A stretch of 64,000 nucleotides of DNA from Rhodanobacter sp. ANJX3 (GCF_014200755.1 NZ_JACHCM010000003.1:496001-560000); one strand, 5' to 3'. Positions 19,360 through 28,248 are shown, counted from the stretch's first letter. Made by a program: numbers and translations. Notes: a model not told the origin generated them from the letters alone.

Positions 19360-19388
19360 ATGCTACGCAGACGACGCAGATTGTTCAA
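19360..19388 (-). promoter_or_regulatory. Predicted sigma-70 promoter of ahpC
   Basis: On the minus strand TTGAAC (-35, 19383-19388) and TAGCAT (-10, 19360-19365) are separated by 17 bases. The OxyR site begins at the very next base upstream of the -35, the geometry expected for an OxyR-activated promoter. The leader would be about 98 bases. Confidence 0.6.
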
Positions 19389-19425
19389 ATTGATGGTTTA
19401 CATCACAATCATAGGCGACGACTAT
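19389..19425. promoter_or_regulatory. OxyR operator between ahpC and oxyR
   Basis: The E. coli OxyR consensus is ATAG-N7-CTAT-N7-ATAG-N7-CTAT. Here the four tetramers, at exact 7-base spacings, read ATTG (19389-19392), ACAT (19400-19403), ATAG (19411-19414) and CTAT (19422-19425), 13 of 16 matches. The site ends 21 bases before the oxyR ATG, so OxyR bound here could both activate ahpC and repress its own gene. Confidence 0.75.
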
Positions 19426-19445
19426 CACGGCAATCGACTCCGCCC

Positions 19446-20390
19446 ATGAATCTGCGCGACCTGCACTACCTCGTAGCTCTGGCCGAACACCGCCATTTCG
19501 GCCGCGCCGCCGAGGCCAGCTTCGTCAGCCAGCCGACCCTGTCGACCCAGATCAAAAAGCTTGAAGAGGAACTCGGCGTGACGCTGGTCGAACGCATGCC
19601 GCGCAAAGTGTTGCTCACTGAAACCGGTCGCGAAATTGCGCGCCGCGCACGCATGGTGCTGGCCGAGGTCGACGAGATCAAGGCCACTGCTCAGCGTACG
19701 CGCGACCCGGAAGCCGGCACCCTGCGGCTGGGCATCTTCCCTACCCTCGGGCCCTACCTTCTGCCCCATGTAATACCTCTGCTGCGCCACCGTTTTCCGC
19801 GGCTGGAGCTGCTGCTGACCGAGGGCAAGACCGAGAACATCATCCACATGCTGCGCGACGGTTCGCTCGACGCCGGCATTCTGGCGCTGCCGCTGCACGA
19901 GGATTCGCTGCATTCGGAGTTTCTGTTTGAAGAACCGTTCGTGCTCGCCGTGCCGAACAACCATGCGCTGGTGAAACAGAAGGGCCGGCTCAAGCTGTCC
20001 GACCTGGCCGCGGAACGGCTGCTGCTGCTTGAGGACGGCCACTGTTTGCGCGATCAAGCGCTGGAAGTGTGCCAGCTCGCCGGCGCCGGCGAAAAAACCG
20101 GTTTCCGCGCGACCAGCCTGGAAACCTTGCGGCAGATGGTGGCCGCCAACGTGGGCATCACCCTGCTGCCCACGCTGGCGACCAAACCGCCGATGGCACG
20201 CACCGACAACGTGCATCTGATCGAATTCGCCGGCCATCCGCCGAGCCGGCGTATCGCCATGGTATGGCGCAAGAGTGCCTCGATGACCGGCTTTCTCACG
20301 CGTCTGGCCAAGGTGTTCCAGGAACTGCCGCCGGAGCTGTTTGTGCCGGGGATCGAGGCGGCCAGAAAGGCGAAGCGGGCCAAGGACTGA
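19446..20390 (+). CDS. oxyR: Hydrogen-peroxide-sensing LysR-type regulator OxyR
   Basis: OxyR is activated by disulfide formation between two cysteines and switches on peroxide-defence genes. The 314-residue protein has the LysR winged helix-turn-helix (residues 1-60; FGRAAEASFVSQPTLSTQIK) and the effector domain. The redox pair is conserved in LEDGHCLRDQALEVC as Cys200 and Cys209, one residue offset from E. coli Cys199 and Cys208. ATG 19446 matches the family start; the open frame extends upstream across the operator and is not used. It is divergent from ahpC, its presumed target, and probably autoregulated through the same operator. Confidence 0.96.
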   Translation: MNLRDLHYLVALAEHRHFGRAAEASFVSQPTLSTQIKKLEEELGVTLVERMPRKVLLTETGREIARRARMVLAEVDEIKATAQRTRDPEAGTLRLGIFPTLGPYLLPHVIPLLRHRFPRLELLLTEGKTENIIHMLRDGSLDAGILALPLHEDSLHSEFLFEEPFVLAVPNNHALVKQKGRLKLSDLAAERLLLLEDGHCLRDQALEVCQLAGAGEKTGFRATSLETLRQMVAANVGITLLPTLATKPPMARTDNVHLIEFAGHPPSRRIAMVWRKSASMTGFLTRLAKVFQELPPELFVPGIEAARKAKRAKD

Positions 20391-20459
20391 TTTCGCCGCG
20401 GTCGAACCCGTGTACCGCTCCAGCGCGTCATTCAGCCCACCGGCAAAGGCCAGAGCGTC

Positions 20460-21062
20460 ATGCGTCGATTACTGATCGCCCTTTTGGCCTTGCTGGTTGG
20501 CTGGGGAGCCCTCTCCCACTGGCGCCATCGCGCGGTAACGCCTCCCGCGGGCGTGCTGGCGCCAGATGTGCCACTGCAGGAGGATTTCGGCGCCGATGCG
20601 CCGGTTCTGCAGAAGGACGATGTCACCCTCACCACGCGCGCGCACTTCGTGGTGACCGCACGCGTGCTTTCCCGCGAAAACTATTCGTGGGGCGCCGATG
20701 CCAAGCTGATCCCCGAAGACCTAGCGCTCGGTTGGGGCCGCATGTCGGACAGCGCCGTGCTGGCCAATATCAAGATCACGCAGTCCGATCGTTTTTATTA
20801 CTGGCGCGTCGAACAGTTTCCGATTCCCCGCCGCGAGATCGAAACCTCCAGCGCCAACATGCACATGATCCCGGCCGATGCCGGCGTCAAATACGAACTC
20901 GAGCACGTACGCGTCGGCCAAGTGGTGCACTTCGAAGGCTTTCTGGTCGATGCCAGCCGTCCGGACGGCTGGCGCTGGAAAACCTCGATGACGCGAGACG
21001 ATGTGGGTGCTGGCGCGTGCGAGCTGGTGTATGTGGAACAGTTCGCTGTCGTGAAGCCTTAG
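20460..21062 (+). CDS. Membrane-anchored protein of unknown function (200 aa)
   Basis: I do not recognise the family. Residues 1-20 (MRRLLIALLALLVGWGALSH) form an uncleaved signal anchor; the remaining ~175 residues are soluble and would lie in the periplasm. Conserved-looking stretches are TRAHFVVTARVLSRENYSW, DLALGWGRMSD and YYWRVEQFPIPRREI. Their Trp/Tyr-rich character suggests a compact globular domain. The closing VHFEGFLVDASRPDGWRWKT could be the signature of a family restricted to Xanthomonadales and relatives. It follows oxyR by 69 bases on the same strand and may be co-transcribed with it. No function can be assigned. Confidence 0.7.
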   Translation: MRRLLIALLALLVGWGALSHWRHRAVTPPAGVLAPDVPLQEDFGADAPVLQKDDVTLTTRAHFVVTARVLSRENYSWGADAKLIPEDLALGWGRMSDSAVLANIKITQSDRFYYWRVEQFPIPRREIETSSANMHMIPADAGVKYELEHVRVGQVVHFEGFLVDASRPDGWRWKTSMTRDDVGAGACELVYVEQFAVVKP

Positions 21063-21103
21063 CGTCCATCCGGCGGCGATGTCGGGGCTCGATTCGCTCA
21101 ACG

Positions 21104-21622
21104 TCAGTAGTGAACCAGACTGTGCAGAGGCGAGTCGTGCGGCCAGCGGCTTCGTCCATCGAGTGCATCGAGCTCGATCAGGACGCTGGCGCCCGCCACC
21201 TCGCCGCCCAGCCGCCCGACCAATGCATGCGCGGCGGCCAGCGTGCCGCCAGTCGCCAGCACATCATCGACGATCAGCGCACGCTGCCTGGGCAGAAGCA
21301 GGCCGGTGCTGGCTTCGAGCCGATCGCTGCCGTACTCCAGCCGATAATCCACCGTCACGACCGGCGGCGGCAACTTGCCGGGCTTGCGCAGCGGCACAAA
21401 GCCGACCCCCAGCTTCTGCGCCAGCGCCACGCCGACGATGAAGCCGCGCGCCTCGATGCCGCAAACCACATGCACGCGCTGGTCTTCCCAAGGCTCCGCC
21501 AGCGCATCGATACATCGGGCAAAGGCCCGACTGTTGGCCAACAGCGGCGTGATATCGCGAAAGGTCACTCCGGCAACGGGGAAGTCCGGAACGGCGCGAA
21601 TCAAAGGGGCAATATCGTTCAT
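21104..21622 (-). CDS. apt: Adenine phosphoribosyltransferase
   Basis: Apt salvages adenine by joining it to PRPP to give AMP. The 172-residue protein has the N-terminal FPVAGVTFRDITPLL typical of Apt, the hood segment GIEARGFIVGVALAQKLGVG, and the PRPP-binding loop ALIVDDVLATGGTLAAA at about residues 115-131. The start ATG 21622 is the only plausible one. It is transcribed opposite to the unknown membrane-anchored gene, with the 3' ends 41 bases apart. Confidence 0.95.
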   Translation of the reverse strand: MNDIAPLIRAVPDFPVAGVTFRDITPLLANSRAFARCIDALAEPWEDQRVHVVCGIEARGFIVGVALAQKLGVGFVPLRKPGKLPPPVVTVDYRLEYGSDRLEASTGLLLPRQRALIVDDVLATGGTLAAAHALVGRLGGEVAGASVLIELDALDGRSRWPHDSPLHSLVHY

Positions 21623-21688
21623 GGCTGATGGCTTACCGCGCTGGCTGCGCGGCCTGATCTGGGTGGGATAAAACGGCTTAGCCGGCGG

Positions 21689-21967
21689 CTAGCAGAACGC
21701 AGCCAGTGGATCGTCCGGCGCATCCTCCCGCGCCTTCATCGCCAGCCTCGCCTCGCTCAGCTGCGCCTCCACGTCTCTGACGATATCGCTGGCCGAAGGC
21801 AGGCTCGATTCGGGCACCATCACGGCGATGTAATCCATGGCCGGCAGCTGGCCGACGGCGCCGGTCAGGTATTCGCCAGCGATGAAAGCCGGAATGTCCT
21901 CAGCCTCCAGCGCATCCTTCACCAGATGGGCGTCAAACAGGTTGGCGGCACGATAAATGATCTGCAT
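21689..21967 (-). CDS. DUF2007-type putative signal-transducing small protein
   Basis: The 92-residue product begins MQIIYRAANLFDAHLVKDAL and continues EDIPAFIAGEYLTGAVGQLP, the ferredoxin-like pattern of the DUF2007 (putative prokaryotic signal-transducing) family. Such proteins commonly show this 'position of ligand-binding loop plus amphipathic tail' layout, but no biochemical function is established. ATG 21967 is the family start; the open frame gives 12 unrelated residues upstream. It lies upstream of apt on the same strand and could be co-transcribed. Confidence 0.75.
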   Translation of the reverse strand: MQIIYRAANLFDAHLVKDALEAEDIPAFIAGEYLTGAVGQLPAMDYIAVMVPESSLPSASDIVRDVEAQLSEARLAMKAREDAPDDPLAAFC

Positions 21968-22101
21968 GCCTCGAAAGCTAACCCCCGCAGGACCGATCGG
22001 CAAGCCGTACCGCGACTCCCCGGCACGGCCGCTTTCTGCGCCCGGTGGCAGCGACAGGGTAAACTGGCACGTTTCCGCTACTGCCCGCGAGTTTTTGCAC
22101 G

Positions 22102-23877
22102 ATGTCGACCGAAAACCTCACCGTCGAACCTGTCATCCCGGCCACATCGAACGGGACGCCGACCGTGCAGCAGAATTTCATCCGGCAGATCGTGCGCGAC
22201 GATCTCGCCTCCGGCAAGCACCGCGCCATCCACACGCGCTTTCCGCCGGAGCCCAACGGCTATCTGCACATTGGCCACGCCAAGGCGATCTGCCTGAATT
22301 TCGGCATCGCCGGCGAGTTCAAGGGCTGGTGCAATCTGCGCCTGGACGATACCAACCCCGGCAAGGAAGACCCCGAATTCGTCGAAGGCATCAAGGACGA
22401 CGTGCAGTGGCTCGGCTTCGAATGGCACGACCTGCGTCATGCCTCGGACTATTTCGAGGTGATGTACCGCGCCGCCTTGAAGCTGATCGAGGACGGCAAG
22501 GCGTATGTCGACGATCTCAACGCCGAAGAAATGCGCGAGTACCGCGGCACGCTGACCGCCGCCGGGCGCAATTCGCCGCACCGCGAGCGCAGCGTCGAGG
22601 AAAACCTCGACCTGTTCCGCCGCATGCGCGCGGGCGAATTCGCCGACGGCAGCAAGACGCTGCGCGCGAAGATCGACATGGCCTCCGGCAACATGAACAT
22701 GCGCGACCCGGCGATCTACCGCATCCGCAAGATCGCCCACCAGAACACCGGCAACGCGTGGCCGATCTATCCGATGTACGACTACGCGCACTGCCTGTCC
22801 GACGCGCTGGAAGGCATTACGCACTCGCTGTGCACGCTGGAATTCGAGGATCACCGCCCGCTGTACGACTGGTTTGTCGACAGCGTCGATCTGCCGAACC
22901 ATCCCGAATTGTGGACGTCGCTGCTCGACGCCGGCGTACGCACGCAGCCGGCCAAGCCGCGGCAGATCGAATTCTCGCGCCTCAACCTCAGCTATTGCAT
23001 CACCAGCAAGCGCAAGCTGGCGCAGCTGGTCGCGGAAAACTTCGTCGATGGCTGGGACGACCCGCGCATGAACACGCTGCGCGGCCTGCGTCGCCGGGGC
23101 TTCACGCCGGCCGGGCTGCGCCTGCTGATCGAGCGTGTGGGCGTGAGCAAGCAGAACAGCGTGATCGACTACGCGATCCTGGAAAACTGCATCCGCGAAG
23201 ATCTCGACGTCACCGCGGCACGGCGCATGGCCGTGCTCGATCCGCTCAAGCTGGTGATCGCCAACCTGCCCGCGGATCACGAAGAAACGCTGCGCTTCGC
23301 CAATCACCCGAAGGACGAAAGTTTCGGGCAGCGCGACGTGCCCTTTTCGCCCGCGCTGTGGATCGAGCGCGAGGATTTCGCCGAAATCCCGCCGAAGGGC
23401 TTTCATCGCCTGAAGCCCGACGGCGAAGTGCGCCTGCGCGGTGTCGGCATCATCAAGTGCGAGCAGGTGATCAAGGACGCTGACGGCCGTGTGACAGAGC
23501 TGCATTGCACGCTCGATCCGGAAACGCGCCATGGCATGCCCGGCGCGGACCGCAAGGTCAAGGGCACGATCCACTGGGTCAGCGCCAAGCATGCGGTGGC
23601 CACCGAGGTCCGCATCTACGATCGTCAGTTCAATGTCGCCGCGCCCGAAAGCGAGGAAGACGGCAAGACCTGGCTGGAGCACATCAACCCGCAGGCCAAG
23701 CGCGTGGTGCACGCGTGGCTGGAACCGGCCGCGGCAAACGTCGCGCCGGAACAGCGCTTCCAGTTCGAGCGTCTGGGCTATTTTGTCGCCGACCGCGTCG
23801 ACCATCAGCCCGCGAAACCGGTATTTAACCGCACTGTCACCTTGCGTGACAGCTGGGCGAGGCAAGCTGGGCAGTAA
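22102..23877 (+). CDS. glnS: Glutaminyl-tRNA synthetase
   Basis: GlnRS charges tRNA-Gln with glutamine. The 591-residue class I synthetase has the signature [19 protein letters not shown] (HIGH at about residues 56-59) and the KMSKS-equivalent ITSKRKL near residue 300, comparable to the MSKRK of E. coli GlnRS. The glutamine-specific PTDFDNT-like segment appears as [16 protein letters not shown]. The C-terminal anticodon-binding beta-barrels are complete and end with WARQAGQ. It is followed after 14 bases by a deaminase gene, probably in the same transcript. Confidence 0.97.
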   Translation: MSTENLTVEPVIPATSNGTPTVQQNFIRQIVRDDLASGKHRAIHTRFPPEPNGYLHIGHAKAICLNFGIAGEFKGWCNLRLDDTNPGKEDPEFVEGIKDDVQWLGFEWHDLRHASDYFEVMYRAALKLIEDGKAYVDDLNAEEMREYRGTLTAAGRNSPHRERSVEENLDLFRRMRAGEFADGSKTLRAKIDMASGNMNMRDPAIYRIRKIAHQNTGNAWPIYPMYDYAHCLSDALEGITHSLCTLEFEDHRPLYDWFVDSVDLPNHPELWTSLLDAGVRTQPAKPRQIEFSRLNLSYCITSKRKLAQLVAENFVDGWDDPRMNTLRGLRRRGFTPAGLRLLIERVGVSKQNSVIDYAILENCIREDLDVTAARRMAVLDPLKLVIANLPADHEETLRFANHPKDESFGQRDVPFSPALWIEREDFAEIPPKGFHRLKPDGEVRLRGVGIIKCEQVIKDADGRVTELHCTLDPETRHGMPGADRKVKGTIHWVSAKHAVATEVRIYDRQFNVAAPESEEDGKTWLEHINPQAKRVVHAWLEPAAANVAPEQRFQFERLGYFVADRVDHQPAKPVFNRTVTLRDSWARQAGQ

Positions 23878-23891
23878 AGGGAGGGAACGTC

Positions 23892-24452
23892 ATGCTTCCA
23901 CTGCAGATCCATCTGACCTTGCCGCCCTGGATGGGCGATGTCGTCGATATGGGCCGCGCTTACCTCGGCGATGAAGAGCGCGTCGGGCTGGCGATCGAGC
24001 TGTCGCGGCGCAACGTGGCCGAGCGAAGCGGCGGTCCTTTCGGCGCGGCCGTTTTCGATGCGGCGAATGGACGTCTGATTTCCATCGGCGTCAATCGCGT
24101 GGTGCCCCAAAGCTGCTCGGTAGCCCATGCGGAAATCATGGCGCTGATGGTGGCGCAACAACGCCTGACACAGCACCGCTTGAATCAGGACGGTGGCCGC
24201 TACGTGCTAGCCACCAGCGCACAGCCGTGCTGCCAGTGCTACGGCGCCACGGTGTGGGCCGGCATCGACGAGCTGCTGATCGGCGCCCGCGCCGACGATG
24301 TCGAGGAACTCACCGAGTTCGACGAAGGCCCGCTGCCGAACGACTGGATCGGTGAACTGGCGCGGCGCGGCATCGCCGTACGTCGCGACATTCTGCGCGA
24401 TCGCGCCCGCGCGGTGCTGGCCGATTACGGCGCCAACGGTACGCCGTATTGA
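23892..24452 (+). CDS. Nucleoside deaminase (CMP/dCMP deaminase fold)
   Basis: The 186-residue protein has the zinc-deaminase signature: HAEIMALMVAQQRL (the H-A-E motif carrying the proton-shuttle Glu) and SAQPCCQCYGATVWAGI (the P-C-x-x-C zinc ligands). This is the layout of guanine deaminases and related nucleoside deaminases, rather than of TadA, which would be smaller. Tail residues differ from both, so the substrate (guanine, cytosine nucleotide or tRNA adenosine) is undecided. It sits 14 bases after glnS and its stop codon overlaps the start of the next gene. Confidence 0.85.
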   Translation: MLPLQIHLTLPPWMGDVVDMGRAYLGDEERVGLAIELSRRNVAERSGGPFGAAVFDAANGRLISIGVNRVVPQSCSVAHAEIMALMVAQQRLTQHRLNQDGGRYVLATSAQPCCQCYGATVWAGIDELLIGARADDVEELTEFDEGPLPNDWIGELARRGIAVRRDILRDRARAVLADYGANGTPY

Positions 24453-25165
24453 ATCGCCTGCGCGCCTCGCTACCGCTTATCCTGCTGATACTGGCCGGTA
24501 TCGTGCTGTTCGCGTCGGGCGCGCTCGATCGGTTCACACCGCAGCGGCTGGTCGCACATCAGGCCCAGATCCATGCGCACATTGCCGCGCATCCGTGGCT
24601 AAGTCGGCTGGTCTTTGTCGGCCTGCTCACGCTGACCACCTGCACCGGCATTCCTGGTGCCATCATCGTGATCCTCGCCGGGGGTTTCGCCTTCGGCGTC
24701 GTCGAAGGCACGCTGTGTTCATCGATCGCGCTGACGCTGGGCTCGCTGGTTCTCTTTCTCGCCAGCCGCTATGCGTTTGGTGCAGGCAACCGCCAGGCGC
24801 CGGCTATCGTGGCGAAACTGCATCACGGATTCGAGTGTCATCCGGTGAGTTACACGCTGTTTCTGCGCTTCCTGCCTATTCTGCCGTTCGGCGGCGTCAC
24901 CGTCGGACTCGCCTGGCTGCGCTGTCCGCTGTGGTTGTTCATCGGCGCGACCTGGCTGGGCGGTACGATCACGCTGATTTTCGAAACCTCGATCGGCGCC
25001 GGCATCGGCACGGTGCTCAGCCAGAGCACGAGCTTCAGCATGGATCTTTTCATGCATCGCGAAGTGCTGCTGCCATCGGCCGCACTTGCCGTGCTGGCGC
25101 TGCTGCCGCTGTTGATCGAGCGGCTGACGCGTCGTTACCGAAAGACCGGCCGATCTGCGCAGTGA
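24449..25165 (+). CDS. TVP38/TMEM64 (DedA-superfamily) membrane protein
   Basis: This polytopic inner-membrane protein has a long first helix (ASLPLILLILAGIVLFASGAL) and a conserved core, GIPGAIIVILAGGFAFGVVEG and FLRFLPILPFGGVTVGLAW, which is the SNARE-associated/VTT signature. DedA-superfamily proteins are thought to scramble or flip lipid carriers such as undecaprenyl phosphate, but the role of individual members is often unclear. The gene starts at TTG 24449, overlapping the TGA of the deaminase gene as TTGA, so translation is probably coupled. Confidence 0.82.
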   Translation: MNRLRASLPLILLILAGIVLFASGALDRFTPQRLVAHQAQIHAHIAAHPWLSRLVFVGLLTLTTCTGIPGAIIVILAGGFAFGVVEGTLCSSIALTLGSLVLFLASRYAFGAGNRQAPAIVAKLHHGFECHPVSYTLFLRFLPILPFGGVTVGLAWLRCPLWLFIGATWLGGTITLIFETSIGAGIGTVLSQSTSFSMDLFMHREVLLPSAALAVLALLPLLIERLTRRYRKTGRSAQ

Positions 25166-25201
25166 TCCGGCGCGACTCGACGGCGACGTCGAGAGCTCAC
25201 G

Positions 25202-25224
25202 AAAAAGGCGCCCTGAGGCGCCTT
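25202..25224 (-). terminator. Rho-independent terminator of tRNA-Lys
   Basis: AAGGCGCC (25205-25212) pairs with GGCGCCTT (25217-25224). On the minus strand the hairpin is followed by the T run complementary to 25202-25206, right after the 3' end of the tRNA. It may also help to end the convergent TVP38 gene. Confidence 0.8.
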
Positions 25225-25230
25225 GAAAGT

Positions 25231-25306
25231 TGGTGGGTCGTCCGGGATTCGAACCCGGGACCAATAGATTAAAAGTCTACTGCTCTACCAACTGAGCTAA
25301 CGACCC
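25231..25306 (-). tRNA. tRNA-Lys (anticodon UUU)
   Basis: The minus strand folds as a 76-nt tRNA with acceptor GGGTCGT/ACGACCC, D arm GCTC-GAGC, anticodon stem GTAGA/TCTAT, and T arm CCGGG-TTCGAAT-CCCGG. The 3' CCA is encoded. The anticodon loop CTTTTAA gives the anticodon UUU (plus-strand 25271-25273), hence lysine. It ends the large minus-strand block after queC, has its own promoter and is followed by a terminator. Confidence 0.97.
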
Positions 25307-25328
25307 GACTAGCGAAAGCCAGCCCGCG

Positions 25329-25357
25329 ATTTTACGGTCTGGGGCGCATCGGCACAA
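25329..25357 (-). promoter_or_regulatory. Sigma-70 promoter of tRNA-Lys
   Basis: On the minus strand TTGTGC (-35, 25352-25357) and TAAAAT (-10, 25329-25334) are 17 bases apart. The -10 ends 22 bases before the tRNA 5' end, leaving a GC-rich discriminator typical of stable-RNA promoters. Confidence 0.7.
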
Positions 25358-25367
25358 GCAGCCCCGC

Positions 25368-26054
25368 TCACACGTAGCGGGTGGGATCGGGCATTCCGGC
25401 ATCACGGAAGCCCTGCGCACGCAGCCGGCAAGCGTCGCAGTGGCCGCAGGCGCGACCTTCGCTGTCGGCGTTGTAGCAGCTGACGGTCGCGGAAAAATCG
25501 ATGCCGAGGCGCCGACCCTCGCGCGCGATATCGGCCTTGCCCATACGCATCAGCGGCGCGTGGATGCGCATGCCCGCACCCTCCACGCCGGCCTTGGTCG
25601 CCACATTGGCCAGTGTTTCGAAGGCTTCGATAAAGGCGGGACGACAGTCCGGATAGCCGGAATAGTCCACCGCGTTGACGCCGCACCAGATGTCGCTGGA
25701 GCCCAGCACTTCGGCCCAGCCCAGCGCGATCGACAGCATGATGGTGTTGCGCGCAGGCACATAGGTCACCGGGATATCGGTGTTGTCCACGGCATCCAGC
25801 GGCACGTCGATGTCGGCGGTCAGCGCGGAACCGCCGATGCTGCGCAAATCCACCGTCACCGTTTTATGTTCCACCGCGCCGAGCATGCTCGACACGCGCG
25901 CCGACGCGGCCAGCTCGGAGCTGTGACGCTGTCCGTAGGCGACGCTGAGCGCGTACACCCGGTAGCCCTGCTCGCGCGCCAGCGCGATGGTGACAGCCGA
26001 GTCCATGCCGCCGGAGACCAGCACGACGGCGCGAGGTAGAGATTTTTCTGACAT
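25368..26054 (-). CDS. queC: 7-cyano-7-deazaguanine synthase
   Basis: QueC converts 7-carboxy-7-deazaguanine to preQ0 using ammonia and ATP, a step in queuosine synthesis. The 228-residue protein starts with the N-type ATP pyrophosphatase loop [13 protein letters not shown] (residues 8-20) and ends with the zinc-binding cysteine set around [28 protein letters not shown] is also characteristic. ATG 26054 is the most family-like start; ATG 26066 is in frame and possible. It follows queE on the same strand with a gap of 138 bases. Confidence 0.95.
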   Translation of the reverse strand: MSEKSLPRAVVLVSGGMDSAVTIALAREQGYRVYALSVAYGQRHSSELAASARVSSMLGAVEHKTVTVDLRSIGGSALTADIDVPLDAVDNTDIPVTYVPARNTIMLSIALGWAEVLGSSDIWCGVNAVDYSGYPDCRPAFIEAFETLANVATKAGVEGAGMRIHAPLMRMGKADIAREGRRLGIDFSATVSCYNADSEGRACGHCDACRLRAQGFRDAGMPDPTRYV

Positions 26055-26192
26055 GAGATGTTCCATACGATGCTGACCGGTCACCGGCCACGAACGCCAC
26101 CGGCAGCACAGGCCGGCGCGCGGTTTTTACCGGCGCTTGCGGCAACATCGCCACAGCGCGGATTTGCTGATCTTCGCGTTAGAACGCGCAAA

Positions 26193-26891
26193 TCATTTTC
26201 CGGCCGCATCGTCCCAAAGCAGCTTGTGCAGCTGCAGCTGGAAACGCACCGGCAGCTTGTCTTCGATGATCCACTCGGCCAGATCGCGCGGCTGCACCGA
26301 ACCATGCACGGGCGAGAACAGCACCATGCAGCGCTGCGCCAGCGCGTGTTCCTCCAGCATCGCGCGCGACCACTCGTAATCGGCGCGGCTGGCGATCACG
26401 ATCTTGATCTGATCGTGCGGCAGCAGGTGATCGAGGTTCGACCAGAGATTGCGCCCGCTCTCGCCGGAATCGGGCGCCTTCAAATCCATCACCTTGCGCA
26501 CGCGCGGATCGACCGGCGCCACGTCGATCGCGCCGGAGGTTTCCAGCGACACGTCATAGCCGGCATCGCACAGTTTCTTCAGCAGGATCAGGCAACGCTT
26601 CTGCGACAGCGGCTCACCGCCGGTAACGCACACATGCCTGACGCCATGCCTGGCGACCTCGGCGAGAATGTCGTCGATCGCGTGCCAGTCGCCGCCGTAG
26701 AACGAATATTCGGTATCGCACCACACACAGCGCAGTGGACACCCGGTCAGGCGCACAAACACTGTGCGCCAGCCGATCGCATCGGCCTCGCCCTGGATCG
26801 AGTGGAAAATCTCGGTGATGCGCAGCCGTTCGGCGACGGGCGAGGCTGGCGTGGCGGAGACCACGCGGGCGTTTTCAGCGCTCACCCCCAC
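26193..26891 (-). CDS. queE: 7-carboxy-7-deazaguanine synthase (radical SAM)
   Basis: QueE is a radical-SAM enzyme that rearranges 6-carboxytetrahydropterin to 7-carboxy-7-deazaguanine in the queuosine pathway. The 232-residue protein carries the cluster motif CPLRCVWCDTEY with Cys51, Cys55 and Cys58 (CxxxCxxC), preceded by the substrate-binding FHSIQGEADAIGWRTVFVRLTG (written here across the motif), and the SAM-binding CVTGGEPL. The start is GTG 26891, 4 bases after the cpoB stop; GTG 26885 is an alternative. Translation is probably coupled to cpoB. Confidence 0.95.
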   Translation of the reverse strand: MGVSAENARVVSATPASPVAERLRITEIFHSIQGEADAIGWRTVFVRLTGCPLRCVWCDTEYSFYGGDWHAIDDILAEVARHGVRHVCVTGGEPLSQKRCLILLKKLCDAGYDVSLETSGAIDVAPVDPRVRKVMDLKAPDSGESGRNLWSNLDHLLPHDQIKIVIASRADYEWSRAMLEEHALAQRCMVLFSPVHGSVQPRDLAEWIIEDKLPVRFQLQLHKLLWDDAAGK

Positions 26892-26895
26892 GGCC

Positions 26896-27726
26896 TCAGT
26901 TGGCCGAGGACTGCTGGATCTGACGCAGCCGTTCCTTGGCCAGGCTCGCCGCCTTGGAACCGGGATACTTGCTGCCTACCGCCGTCAACGTGGCCTTTGC
27001 CTGCGGCACCTGCTTCAGCTCGATCTGGCAGTAGCCCAGCTTGAGCAAGGCATCCGGCGCCTTTTCACTTTGCGGAAACTGCGTCAGCAGATGCTGGAAC
27101 GCCTCGACCGCGACGGGGTAATTCATCGTGGCGTAGTACGACTCGCCCAGCCAGTAGAAAGCGTTGGGCGTCAGCGCATCGCTCGGGTATTTCTGGATGA
27201 AGCCGCGAAAATCGCGCGAGGCCGATACGTAGTCGCCGGCACGAATCGCCTTGAAGGCGACATCGTAAGCCGCCGCTGCACCGGGATCGGCGGCAGGGGG
27301 GCTGGCGGCGGCACCGGCGGCTGGCGCGGCAGCGGCCGGCGCAGGATTCTGGGGTGGCGCGGGAGGATTGTTGGCCGGCGGCTTGGCGGCATTGGCGCCG
27401 GCGCCGTTTTCGAGTCGACTCAGACGGGCATCGATATCGCCGTACTGGGCTTTGTTCTTGTCGTCGAGCTGTTGCTGGCTGTGCTGCAGTTCCTCGATCT
27501 GACCCTGCAGCTGCTGCACCTGAGCCTGCAGTTGCTGCATCTGGTTGACCATGCCGATGCCGCCCTGGTCCTTGTTCTGTGCCTGTTGCTCCAGTCGCGT
27601 GACGCGGTCGGCGAGACTCAGACGCGAGTCCTGCGCGATGGCCGCGGACGCAAAAAACATGGCGGACGCTAACGCGCCCGCCATGCTTGTTCTGGCTGCA
27701 AAGCTGATAGCCAGTTTCTTCTTCAT
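26896..27726 (-). CDS. cpoB: Tol-Pal system coordinator CpoB (YbgF)
   Basis: CpoB links Tol-Pal driven outer-membrane constriction to peptidoglycan synthesis at the division site. The 276-residue periplasmic protein has a Sec signal peptide ending AAIAQ, an N-terminal coiled coil with Gln/Leu heptads (about residues 35-105; it drives trimerisation in E. coli), a Pro/Ala-rich linker (about 110-150), and C-terminal TPR repeats (FYWLGESYYATMNYPVAVE and similar). It starts 9 bases after pal and is clearly part of the tol-pal operon. Confidence 0.93.
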   Translation of the reverse strand: MKKKLAISFAARTSMAGALASAMFFASAAIAQDSRLSLADRVTRLEQQAQNKDQGGIGMVNQMQQLQAQVQQLQGQIEELQHSQQQLDDKNKAQYGDIDARLSRLENGAGANAAKPPANNPPAPPQNPAPAAAAPAAGAAASPPAADPGAAAAYDVAFKAIRAGDYVSASRDFRGFIQKYPSDALTPNAFYWLGESYYATMNYPVAVEAFQHLLTQFPQSEKAPDALLKLGYCQIELKQVPQAKATLTAVGSKYPGSKAASLAKERLRQIQQSSAN

Positions 27727-27735
27727 GCGTGCTGA

Positions 27736-28248
27736 TTACTCGGCGGTGTAGACGATCTCGACGCGACGATTCTTGCTCCAGCAATCCTCGTTGTGCTCGC
27801 GGCAGACCGGCTTCTCTTTGCCGTTGCTGATCACGTTGATCTGGCTGGCCGAACCGCCGGCAGCTGTCAACGCATCGGAGACAGCTTTGCCGCGACGCTC
27901 GCCGAGGCCCAGGTTGTACTCACGCGTGCCGCGCTCGTCGGTGTTGCCTTCCAGACGCATCTGCGAGGTCGGACGGTCCTGCAGGTACTTCGCGTGGCAA
28001 GCCACGATCTGCTGGAACTCCGGCTTGATCTCGGTCTGGTTGAAATCGAAGTACACCACGCGCTGGCGCAGGCAGGCGTCGGTTTCCAGGTCGCCCAGCT
28101 TGTATTTGCCGGCGGTGTTGTCACCCTGGCTCATCGCGCTGTTGTCGACGGGGGCCGGCTGAGCGGTGGGCTTGACGGCTTTCTTGGAGCAGGCAGCCGC
28201 GCTGACGCACAGCAGAGCGACCAGGGCAATACGTACGGTCTTATTCAT
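27736..28248 (-). CDS. pal: Peptidoglycan-associated lipoprotein Pal
   Basis: Pal anchors the outer membrane to peptidoglycan and recruits TolB. The 170-residue lipoprotein has the lipobox AAAC at residues 17-20, a Ser/Pro linker, and an OmpA-like domain with the family core LEGNTDERGTREYNLGLGER that binds meso-diaminopimelate. AGGAA precedes ATG 28248; the longer open frame upstream is non-coding. The 245-base gap to tolB is the longest within the tol-pal cluster, so pal may also have its own promoter. Confidence 0.96.
   Translation of the reverse strand: MNKTVRIALVALLCVSAAACSKKAVKPTAQPAPVDNSAMSQGDNTAGKYKLGDLETDACLRQRVVYFDFNQTEIKPEFQQIVACHAKYLQDRPTSQMRLEGNTDERGTREYNLGLGERRGKAVSDALTAAGGSASQINVISNGKEKPVCREHNEDCWSKNRRVEIVYTAE

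Noticed and set aside
26055..26192. Possible preQ1-type riboswitch ahead of queC
   Set aside because: I could not find the short hairpin plus A-rich tail of a preQ1-I aptamer or a pseudoknot-like arrangement near the ribosome site.
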